Source: Flavobacterium sp. (GTDB lineage: Bacteria > Bacteroidota > Bacteroidia > Flavobacteriales > Flavobacteriaceae). Taken from it: a stretch of DNA of 5,514 nucleotides. Positions 1-3,913 of this stretch are shown here, piece by piece (position 1 is the stretch's first letter; the number at the start of each line of letters is the position of its first letter). A program made the translations under genes and the position numbers. Location: the NCBI GenBank assembly GCA_019105125.1, contig JAHRWO010000122.1, positions 1 to 5,514 on the forward strand, read 5' to 3'. The notes under the pieces were generated by a model. It had not been told where the DNA came from and ran no database searches. It saw nothing but the letters and a program-made list of their open reading frames with translations.

Positions 1-108
1 ATTTCCATTTTTAAATGTCAATTGGAATCCACTTGCAACCGGAGTTGAGTCAAATTTGTTATTGACATACCCCTTGCAGTTGTCTGTTATTAAAAACTTT
101 GAGTTCAT
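1..108 (-). CDS. Unknown protein, C-terminus cut by window edge
   Basis: The frame is open from an ATG at 108 to the left edge and gives 36 residues beginning MNSKFLITDNCKGYVNNKF. I do not recognise the protein, and no domain can be named from this fragment. The start is chosen because its ATG overlaps the TGA of the upstream gene as ATGA (105-108), the same junction used between the two genes before it. The 5' side has no clear SD, but the short overlap suggests translational coupling. It is the last visible gene of a minus-strand run of small genes. The fragment has mixed polar and hydrophobic residues, no signal peptide and a single cysteine. That it is a real gene is inferred from the overlap pattern and the uninterrupted frame, not from homology. 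Confidence 0.6.
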   Translation of the reverse strand, partial: MNSKFLITDNCKGYVNNKFDSTPVASGFQLTFKNGN

Positions 109-266
109 TTTTGATAGTTTTTATAATCAGATATAGCATAACTTGCAAGCATCAAACAGCAAGCACCAAAAGCACCTGCCGCCATGTTTAATTCATAAAG
201 CGCCGACATTATTGTCAGTCCCAGGCACATGAGTGCCATAAATCCAATGTAATGATACGTTTTCAT
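105..266 (-). CDS. Small two-helix membrane protein (53 aa)
   Basis: This frame encodes 53 residues beginning MKTYHYIGFMALMC. Two hydrophobic stretches are visible. One covers about residues 6-24, ending near MSALYEL, and the other about residues 29-45 (AAGAFGACCLMLASYA). They are separated by a short polar turn, and the tail is polar and charged (SDYKNYQK). This suggests a two-span inner-membrane protein with both ends on the same side. The start is well supported: GGAGG lies 9 bases upstream, inside the end of the preceding gene, and the ATG overlaps that gene's TGA as ATGA (263-266). Its own TGA overlaps the next ATG in the same way. Size and topology recall phage small membrane proteins such as holins or superinfection-exclusion peptides, but no lysis partner is visible, so that function is speculation. 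Confidence 0.75.
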   Translation of the reverse strand: MKTYHYIGFMALMCLGLTIMSALYELNMAAGAFGACCLMLASYAISDYKNYQK

Positions 267-484
267 AATCTTTTTCCTCCGTATTTTTCAATGTTAGTTA
301 CATTTAATCCCAAAATGCGAGTTGTGTTTGTTATGTCAAAAATCGGCATTCCTTTTGCCTCTTTTTTAAGTTCAGATACCATGCAAACACCGCTTTTTGT
401 GTGGTGTTCTGAATAGCGAATACACCCATGACAATAGCCATTTGGTGTAACTCCGTAAACTGTTGCAAATTGTGTAAAATTCAT
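263..484 (-). CDS. Small Cys/His-containing protein of unknown function (73 aa)
   Basis: I place the start at 484, giving 73 residues beginning MNFTQFATVYGVTPNGYCHGC. The frame could extend upstream to 538, but that adds 18 residues lying entirely over the end of the upstream gene. With the start at 484, the ATG sits one base after that gene's TAA (486-488), which fits the tight packing. The protein has C18-x2-C21 with further Cys at 34 and His at 19, 27 and 28. This could bind a metal, although a fourth well-placed ligand is not obvious. The second half (about 45-68) looks like a compact alpha/beta segment with no motif I know. Its last codons carry the SD for the following membrane-protein gene. 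I do not recognise the family. Confidence 0.7.
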   Translation of the reverse strand: MNFTQFATVYGVTPNGYCHGCIRYSEHHTKSGVCMVSELKKEAKGMPIFDITNTTRILGLNVTNIEKYGGKRL

Positions 485-485
485 A

Positions 486-647
486 TTAGTATCCCATTGC
501 AGTCCGTGTTGTGGGAAGTTCCCACTCATCACGAACATTGTTAATTTCTTCTTCAGTGTAACCCATTTCTTTCATTTCAGAAAGAGCCTTTTCCATCTCT
601 TCGATAGCATGTTTCCGATATTCGGCAAACGTTTTAAAAGTTTTCAT
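486..647 (-). CDS. Small acidic helical protein of unknown function (53 aa)
   Basis: This frame gives 53 residues beginning MKTFKTFAEYRKHAIEEMEK. Residues about 5-30 are rich in Glu, Lys, Met and Ala with heptad-like spacing, which suggests one long amphipathic helix. A helix-capping segment (GYTEEEI) and a loose polar tail follow. There are no cysteines and no membrane segment. It is the first gene of the tight four-gene minus-strand run. The ATG at 647 lies in an A-rich context (TATTATGAAAAC) without a strong SD, a context typical of Bacteroidota starts. The TAA is separated from the next ATG by a single base. I do not recognise the family. A small regulatory, structural or anti-host protein are all possible, and nothing visible chooses among them. 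Confidence 0.75.
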   Translation of the reverse strand: MKTFKTFAEYRKHAIEEMEKALSEMKEMGYTEEEINNVRDEWELPTTRTAMGY

Positions 648-699
648 AATACTGTTTTTTAAGTGAACCTGATTTTCGTCAACGCACGGTTTTCACGCC

Positions 700-807
700 T
701 TAATCACTATTAAAAAGAATGGGCAGAGTCCACACCCTGCCCCGTTGCCGTCGGTATAAATAATATTTTACAATCTTCTCAGGGTGCATTATTTTGCGCA
801 CCACCAT
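700..807 (-). CDS. 35-residue peptide with strong SD; possible leader peptide
   Basis: The ATG at 807 is preceded by AAAGGAGG with a five-base spacer, the best SD on the minus strand of this window. The frame gives 35 residues beginning MVVRKIMHPEKIVKYYLYRR and ends at a TAA at 700-702. The middle is strongly basic: Arg codons CGA, CGG, CGG and AGG occur within seven codons. Immediately after, the coding sequence runs through a perfect rho-independent terminator (711-742), so hairpin and U-tract are both translated. That arrangement resembles a transcription attenuator, in which translation of a leader decides whether RNA polymerase continues into the four-gene run starting 53 bases downstream. 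Alternatively it is simply a small basic phage protein whose 3' end doubles as terminator. I favour a real translated ORF; the leader role is inference. Confidence 0.55.
   Translation of the reverse strand: MVVRKIMHPEKIVKYYLYRRQRGRVWTLPILFNSD
711..742 (-). terminator. Rho-independent terminator or attenuator
   Basis: Read on the minus strand, a perfect 6-bp stem GGGCAG/CTGCCC (737-742 with 721-726) closes a 10-base loop and is followed by ATTCTTTTTA. It lies inside the end of the 35-residue ORF and upstream of the 486-647 gene. It probably ends transcripts coming from the 864-1070 side, unless it is used as an attenuator. Confidence 0.75.
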
Positions 808-863
808 AAATACCTCCTTTATTTAAATGTTATTCATTTTTAATTGAATGAACGAAGATTAGA

Positions 864-1070
864 TTAAATAAATTTGTCAAAATATTGCCCAATTTCGTAA
901 AGTGCTTTCATGCCTTTCCCATAATTTTTACCATCAATTACGGTATTTAGGTTTAATTCCTTATTTTTCCACAAGGAAATTGCAGATTCCACTAATCCAG
1001 TATTTAATGGATTAGATATTGGTTGTATTTCACAGAATACAACACCACTGTCGTTTATAAACTGTAACAT
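864..1070 (-). CDS. Unknown small protein (68 aa)
   Basis: This frame encodes 68 residues beginning MLQFINDSGVVFCEI. The first half contains a beta-like stretch (SGVVFCEIQPI) and a central helix around residues 26-38 (LVESAISLWKNKE). The second half ends with a probable helix (KGMKALYEIGQYFDKF). There is no membrane segment, no signal peptide and only one cysteine. The ATG at 1070 has no clear SD but sits in an A/T-rich context like other starts here. The gene begins about 25 bases downstream of the tRNA-like element on the same strand and ends about 55 bases before the 35-residue ORF. I do not recognise the family. I call it a gene because its amino-acid composition is balanced and its position fills a gap between RNA and peptide features; evidence is moderate. 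Confidence 0.6.
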   Translation of the reverse strand: MLQFINDSGVVFCEIQPISNPLNTGLVESAISLWKNKELNLNTVIDGKNYGKGMKALYEIGQYFDKFI

Positions 1071-1094
1071 AACTTTTTATTTTAATGGTTATTT

Positions 1095-1211
1095 GTTGAG
1101 CAGTCAGGAATCGAACCTGACGAGCACGATAACCTTATTACAGGTCACATGGAAATGCTCAATTCCAATCTTTACAATCGCTTTCCTGATTACCATTTTC
1201 AGGCTGCCCAA
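1095..1211 (-). tRNA. tRNA-like element, non-canonical (degenerate tRNA or tRNA mimic)
   Basis: The minus strand has a textbook T-arm, TCAGG-TTCGATT-CCTGA (1104-1120), followed after one base by TGCTCAA (1096-1102). That 7-mer can pair perfectly with TTGAGCA (1156-1162), or with TTGGGCA (1205-1211) using one G-U pair. With the outer partner the element is 116 nt. It then contains a D-arm-like hairpin (1185-1203: CCTG/CAGG with TGGTAA in the loop) and a long 9-bp arm (1125-1151) where a variable arm would sit. No clean 5-7-5 anticodon arm can be placed: TTGTAAA near 1171-1177 looks like a Tyr (GTA) loop, but the flanks do not pair. With the inner partner it is 67 nt and lacks a D-arm. CCA is not encoded. 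I cannot assign an amino acid; it may be decayed or a tRNA mimic. Confidence 0.5.
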
Positions 1212-1247
1212 AAGACAAAGCACACCCATGAAGAGTGCGCTTTTTTT
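1207..1247. terminator. Bidirectional-looking rho-independent terminator
   Basis: AAAGCACAC (1217-1225) pairs over 9 bp with GTGCGCTTT (1235-1243), with one mismatched-looking position that is G-U on the minus-strand RNA (A-C on the plus). On the plus strand the stem runs into seven Ts (1241-1247). On the minus strand it is followed by GTCTTTT. It lies directly upstream of the tRNA-like element and downstream of the structured region. Because all genes here are on the minus strand, that direction is the more likely working one, separating the RNA unit from the tRNA-like unit. Confidence 0.6.
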
Positions 1248-1299
1248 AGTCGGGATGTCTGCTATCATGCCATATTTCATGCAATACTTCAGACTTGGA

Positions 1300-1331
1300 C
1301 TAAAGAGAAAAGGCAGAGTTTCCCCTGCCTT
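1300..1331 (-). terminator. Rho-independent terminator at the end of the structured region
   Basis: On the minus strand AAGGCAG (1325-1331) pairs perfectly with CTGCCTT (1310-1316) across an 8-base loop, and the stem is followed by TTCTCTTTAG. No protein gene ends near it: the closest upstream minus-strand gene stops at 1993. It therefore ends either a very long 3' untranslated region or, more likely, a non-coding RNA. Its stem core GGCAG/CTGCC is the same as in the terminator at 711-742. Confidence 0.75.
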
Positions 1332-1736
1332 CTAATATGTTTTCTAGGTCACTGACCTTTTCAATCTGAGTGAATTTTCGGATTTTGTCTATATTTTTGA
1401 GTTCCGAAAAACTCAATTTAATACGGTATTCCCCTGCTTACCTTTTTGCATATTTCGCCCGTGCAAATTACAGTATAAGCGGTTTTGAACCTCACTGTTT
1501 GCCCCAATCAGCAAACAGTTTGTCCCTATCTTTTAATAGATAGCCTTTCGTTATTGTCCGGCCCGACCGGAACGAAAGTACATTCAGCAAACAATTAAAA
1601 GACGTAATTTATCCAGGTCAAAAACAAACCATTTTTTTGGTTTATTTAATCTGAACAAATAAATCTGAAGAGTATTAATAAAAATCAATACAATCAGTTT
1701 TTAATTGTTTAACTTATTTTTTCAGAACACAATACC

Positions 1737-1806
1737 AAAATAGCATTTCACTATTTTACCGGTAAAACTTTTATTTGCATTTCGCCGTATTGGTAGCATT
1801 TCGCTA
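1737..1806 (-). repeat. Two related hairpins with a shared GAAAT loop plus a 14-bp palindrome
   Basis: On the minus strand TAGTGAAATGCTA (1741-1753) and TAGCGAAATGCTA (1794-1806) form the same small hairpin with loop GAAAT. The closing pair changes from U-G to C-G, and the stem is longer in the first copy (AAAATAGT/GCTATTTT, 1737-1757). A third GCGAAATGC occurrence lies at 1776-1784. Between them TTTTACCGGTAAAA (1754-1767) is a perfect palindrome overlapping the first stem. Confidence 0.5.
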
Positions 1807-1961
1807 TTTTATCCAATACTAAAAAGTTTAGTCTATTTTGCCATTTCTGACAAATAGCAGTTATTTAAAAAAATAATCCGATGTATGTAAATGAACGTTT
1901 TTTTGTGGGTTACTTTGCAGCAAACAAAATAAGGTTTTTAACCTTGTAACCCTTGTTTTAA

Positions 1962-1983
1962 ATTTTGGGACTGTAAAAACGGT
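1962..1983. repeat. Left inverted repeat flanking the 1993-2514 gene
   Basis: ATTTTGGGACTGTAA (1962-1976), followed by ACGGTT, matches the reverse complement of 2562-2583: the first 15 bases are identical, then there is a small indel, then ACGGTT again. It begins just past the stop codon of the enclosed gene. It could be one end of a small mobile or invertible unit, or the 3' half of an mRNA panhandle. Confidence 0.7.
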
Positions 1984-1992
1984 TTATTTGTT

Positions 1993-2514
1993 TTATGCAA
2001 CCTCTTTTAATTTTGCCGCGGTTGCATTTGCAGCAGTTTGGCGTTTGTTTTGATTAACTCTTTTCGCGGTTTTTTCAACCTCTTTGGCCTGTTCGCTTAT
2101 TAAGTCTGTTTTTTCCTTTTCAATAGGTTTAACAGGCTGCGAAGCTGAAATTAAAGCCTGCTGTTTATAACAATAGTTTTTTATTGCGTTGCCCGCAATT
2201 GATGGAGAAAAACGGATAACAGGCAAGTCCGACAATTCATATTTCCCCGTTATCTTGTTTCTTTGTTTTTGTACAATTACTAGTTTACCATCAATTTCTT
2301 TGCTTTGTCCGCAATTTTCAATGATAAACAATGGAGTCAAAAGAGACAAAGAAAAAAAACGGGCTGCAAGATTTAAAACCTCTTTGCGGTTTAATGATGG
2401 ATTGTTTTCATTTTTCCACCATTCAATCAGTTTTGACATATTTAATACGTCGCGTAAATAATCTTGATTTGCACCAATAATTGATTTGTGTAAACCTTTA
2501 ATATTTGCTTTCAT
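1993..2514 (-). CDS. Unknown protein with basic/coiled C-terminus (173 aa), flanked by inverted repeats
   Basis: This is the longest gene here, beginning MKANIKGLHKSIIGANQDYL. Residues about 1-118 look like a folded domain: helices around 10-35 (with EWWKNENNPSLNRKEV next), a hydrophobic stretch (residues 49-67, ending PLFIIENCG), and beta-like strands (KLVIVQKQRNK; KYELSDLPVIRF). Residues about 125-173 are low-complexity and rich in Lys, Glu, Ala, Gln and Asn, probably a coiled or disordered basic tail. That layout suits a nucleic-acid-binding or structural phage protein, but no motif is diagnostic. The hydrophobic patch is short and is not a clear membrane helix. The ATG at 2514 has no strong SD. 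The gene stands alone, enclosed by inverted repeats at 1962-1983 and 2562-2583, with a candidate operator at 2680-2698 upstream and the structured RNA region downstream. I do not recognise the family. Confidence 0.85.
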   Translation of the reverse strand: MKANIKGLHKSIIGANQDYLRDVLNMSKLIEWWKNENNPSLNRKEVLNLAARFFSLSLLTPLFIIENCGQSKEIDGKLVIVQKQRNKITGKYELSDLPVIRFSPSIAGNAIKNYCYKQQALISASQPVKPIEKEKTDLISEQAKEVEKTAKRVNQNKRQTAANATAAKLKEVA

Positions 2515-2532
2515 AATTGCTAATTTTTTAAA

Positions 2533-2567
2533 ACGGTTATTTTATTCTGTTAATTTTATTTAACCGT
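2533..2567 (-). promoter_or_regulatory. 5' leader hairpin of the 1993-2514 gene
   Basis: TAACCGT (2561-2567) pairs with ACGGTTA (2533-2539) over 7 bp in the untranslated leader of the 173-residue gene. One arm belongs to the right inverted repeat, so this local hairpin would compete with long-range pairing between the two flanking repeats. No effect on translation is shown. Confidence 0.45.
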
Positions 2568-2583
2568 CTTACAGTCCCAAAAT
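2562..2583. repeat. Right inverted repeat flanking the 1993-2514 gene
   Basis: AACCGTCTTACAGTCCCAAA plus AT (2562-2583) is the reverse complement of the left repeat, with 15 identical outer bases and the conserved ACGGTT block after a small indel. It sits upstream of the gene's start. A partial third copy of its outer end, ATTTTGGGA, occurs at 2927-2935. I saw no target-site duplication outside the pair. Confidence 0.7.
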
Positions 2584-2679
2584 GTCAAATAACTAAATTT
2601 GAGGTAAAACACAATACAAATATACATATAATGGTAATAATAGCAATACATTATTTATAATGAATCTAAATAACCTGGA

Positions 2680-2698
2680 ATTTAGAATGATTCTAAAT
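2680..2698. promoter_or_regulatory. Perfect 19-bp palindrome, candidate operator
   Basis: ATTTAGAAT-G-ATTCTAAAT is a perfect 9+1+9 palindrome upstream of the 1993-2514 gene. A half-site-like GAATCTAAAT lies at 2662-2671, so there may be one and a half copies. Symmetry, size and its place in the divergent gap suit a dimeric repressor. The HTH-like protein encoded at 3664 is an obvious but untested candidate binder. Confidence 0.5.
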
Positions 2699-2897
2699 AT
2701 AATTAGCTACAAATCAGCTATTTAAGCCAAAAATAAATTTTAAAGTATTTTTCAGAACAGTTTAGAAAACAATTTGCAGTCAAAAGACTGTTCAGACTAT
2801 TGACTTAATGGAAAAAAAAGAAAAAAGAAAATAAACCATGAATAAAATACTTTATTATATTATACACTATAAAACACTACAAATATCATTTAATTAC

Positions 2898-2909
2898 CTG
2901 TTATAACAG
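2898..2909. promoter_or_regulatory. 12-bp palindrome in the divergent gap
   Basis: CTGTTATAACAG is perfectly symmetric and AT-centred, the form of a protein-binding half-site pair. It lies between the AT-rich and GC-richer parts of the intergenic region. No function can be assigned. Confidence 0.3.
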
Positions 2910-2927
2910 TATAGCAGTTTAAAACAA

Positions 2928-2973
2928 TTTTGGGATCGTTTGGGAATCCACCACCGCCCGACTTTTCCCAAAA
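2928..2973. repeat. Inverted repeat with two alternative left arms
   Basis: TTCCCAAA (2965-2972) can pair with TTTGGGAA (2939-2946) over 8 bp. TCCCAAAA (2966-2973) can instead pair with TTTTGGGA (2928-2935), also over 8 bp. The loop contains the C-rich segment CCACCACCGCCCG, unusual in this AT-rich gap. It could be a cruciform or alternating RNA fold, or part of an origin. The left arm resembles the outer end of the repeats flanking the 1993-2514 gene. Confidence 0.45.
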
Positions 2974-3255
2974 CAATCGACCAGGCAAAACAATCCAGAT
3001 AGAACCAGCTCAGGACCATTAACGGCAAAGACTAACCAATATGCTATTTTGATACAACGGTAACCAATTGACAAATAAATAGATAACAGTTGTTTGTCCA
3101 ATAGTTTATATTGTGTTAAATAGAATAGTTTTTGAATGCTATTTTCTGAATATCAATTGTTTATGTTGTTATTTATGATGTTGTAATAGGAATAAAAAGA
3201 AACAGGCCGGGGTTGGTTTAATAAAACAGTTTCCAATGACGGAGCCGGTGTCAAA

Positions 3256-3283
3256 AACGAGTCATAATCCGCTCCCACTCGTT
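3256..3283. repeat. Hairpin AACGAGT/ACTCGTT
   Basis: A 7-bp perfect inverted repeat (3256-3262 with 3277-3283) has a 14-base loop that contains most of the first direct-repeat copy. It lies in the divergent intergenic region with no gene assigned. Confidence 0.4.
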
Positions 3284-3324
3284 GTTTCCATATTGATAAT
3301 TAATGTTATATCCGCTTCCACTCG
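3268..3324. repeat. Two 14-base direct repeats, iteron-like
   Basis: TCCGCTCCCACTCG (3268-3281) and TCCGCTTCCACTCG (3311-3324) match at 13 of 14 bases, with starts 43 bases apart, about four helical turns, so both would face the same side of the DNA. They could be protein-binding sites for control or replication. Two copies are too few to call iterons. Confidence 0.45.
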
Positions 3325-3527
3325 GACTTGTAGCCAAACAGAATACTGTCTGTGTGGTGTTGTTATAGCCTTGTGGGGGGGGTATGTTTATATGGTGATG
3401 TATTTGGGTAGGGGGGAGTGGTTTTATATGTAAGTACCTAATTGTATGTGTGGGGCATAATAATGTACGCGCGATAATATATAGTATAGGTATTTTCTTT
3501 TTTTTCCATTAAGATGTAGGTCTCAGA

Positions 3528-3549
3528 GCCTCTACGGAGGCATAAAATG
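3528..3549 (+). promoter_or_regulatory. UACG-capped hairpin masking a Shine-Dalgarno
   Basis: GCCTC-TACG-GAGGC (3528-3541) is a perfect 5-bp stem with a UNCG-type tetraloop, one of the most stable small RNA hairpins. Its 3' arm contains GGAGG, positioned six bases before an ATG at 3547. As RNA, the hairpin would hide that ribosome site. It lies in the leader of the right-arm operon, about 120 bases before the HTH-like gene. Confidence 0.5.
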
Positions 3550-3582
3550 GGTTTGATGTTGTTTAGAATTGGTATAAATTAG
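3547..3582 (+). CDS. 11-codon mini-ORF, possible leader peptide
   Basis: ATG at 3547 follows GGAGG with a six-base spacer and encodes MGLMLFRIGIN before a TAG. The only argument for translation is the well-placed SD, which is buried in the hairpin at 3528-3541. If used, it would be a leader peptide ahead of the HTH-like gene; if not, the hairpin is simply a 5' structure. The peptide is hydrophobic with one Arg. Treat as tentative: a chance ORF of this length is common. Confidence 0.3.
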   Translation: MGLMLFRIGIN

Positions 3583-3663
3583 CAGTACGTGTGAACATTT
3601 TCTCTCGGTCAAGGTTCACTGTATTGAAAAAATGGTTACTTTTGGTGTAAAAAAGGAGAAAAA

Positions 3664-3864
3664 ATGGGATGTATATTGGTTCGGAGTGGTAAAAGTGCTG
3701 TTTTTCACACCTGCATGGTAGATGCCGGAAGAGAAATCGGGGTAGGGAGGACGACACTATGGAAGTGGAGTAAGGAAAAGTATAAGAAATGGGGTGAATT
3801 TGAGGTATATTTTGAGGCTGAATACTCGAAATCGACCAGGAAGAAGGGTAGAAAAGGGTTTTGA
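3664..3864 (+). CDS. Small HTH-like DNA-binding protein (66 aa)
   Basis: The ATG at 3664 has a strong SD (AAGGAG, with an A-rich spacer of about five bases). The 66-residue product begins MGCILVRSGKSAVFHTCMVD. Residues about 18-36 (DAGREIGVGRTTLWKWS) read as a helix-turn-helix: AGREIG as the first helix, VG as the turn, RTTLWKW as the recognition helix. A basic tail (STRKKGRKG) follows after an acidic linker. The segment SAVFHTCMVDAGREIGVGRTTLWKW resembles the small HTH modules seen as NUMOD1/IENR1-type repeats near homing endonucleases, but no nuclease domain is present, so a stand-alone phage regulator is also possible. It is the first substantial gene of the right arm, the usual place for an early regulator, and palindromes at 2680 and 2898 could be its targets. 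The HTH call rests on pattern reading only. Confidence 0.75.
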   Translation: MGCILVRSGKSAVFHTCMVDAGREIGVGRTTLWKWSKEKYKKWGEFEVYFEAEYSKSTRKKGRKGF

Positions 3865-3913
3865 GTAAACGTTTTCTCGTAGTAGATAACCACTAATTTT
3901 TAAAATAAGTATC

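Larger units (their letters stand above)
1300..1955 (-). ncRNA. Candidate large structured non-coding RNA
   Basis: About 650 bases between the 1993-2514 gene and the terminator at 1300-1331 carry no plausible ORF but many perfect stems. These include 1346-1358 (AGGTC/GACCT), 1397-1416 with a loop that can form a pseudoknot with 1376-1381, and 1445-1467 (TTTGCA/TGCAAA). Others are 1495-1518 (8 bp), 1526-1543 (6 bp), 1545-1578 (8 bp outer plus CCGG/CCGG inner) and 1626-1643. Further up lie 1737-1757 (7 bp), 1794-1806 and 1907-1952 (7 bp outer plus 6 bp inner). I infer minus-strand transcription because every neighbour and the terminator use it. A long ornate RNA beside a tRNA in phage DNA recalls the known GOLLD and ROOL classes, but I cannot match their consensus by eye. 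The 5' end and promoter are not identified, so the right boundary is approximate. Confidence 0.45.
2584..3546. other. Gene-poor divergent intergenic region
   Basis: Roughly 960 bases between the two divergent arms hold no gene I can support. The left part (to about 2910) is very AT-rich and contains palindromes. A GC-richer patch follows at about 2930-3020, with paired TTTGGGAA/TTCCCAAA arms. The right part (3190-3480) has a pair of 14-base direct repeats, a hairpin and several G-runs on the plus strand. This is the natural place for the divergent promoters of both arms and possibly for a replication origin. I could not pick out a confident promoter for either direction. Confidence 0.55.

Noticed and set aside
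485..538. Upstream start for the 263-484 gene
   Set aside because: The extra 18 residues lie fully over the end of the 486-647 gene. The ATG at 484 fits the packing better.
1093..1355. Two overlapping plus-strand frames (1093-1335 and 1149-1355)
   Set aside because: They run antisense through the tRNA-like element and two terminators, have no SD, and their residue make-up looks random.
2189..2461. Plus-strand frame of 90 codons
   Set aside because: It lies wholly antisense inside the better-supported 173-residue gene and has no ribosome site.
2919..3101. Minus-strand frame of 60 codons in the divergent gap
   Set aside because: It needs a TTG start without an SD, and it crosses the inverted repeats at 2928-2973. 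It has hydrophobic patches but no other support.
3375..3416. G-quadruplex in the G-rich stretch
   Set aside because: Only two long G-runs and one GGG are present, with a gap of over 20 bases between the first and the rest, so a standard four-run quadruplex is not supported.
3236..3433. Plus-strand frame of 65 codons with two hydrophobic stretches
   Set aside because: It looks like a small membrane protein at first, but there is no SD. The two 14-base direct repeats fall in different reading frames within it, and it ends in a G/T-rich low-complexity run. These point to non-coding DNA.
3563..3893. Minus-strand frames 3563-3757 and 3705-3893
   Set aside because: Antisense to the HTH-like gene, which has a strong SD. 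The minus frames have none and are rich in Phe, Ser and Pro, as expected of shadows.
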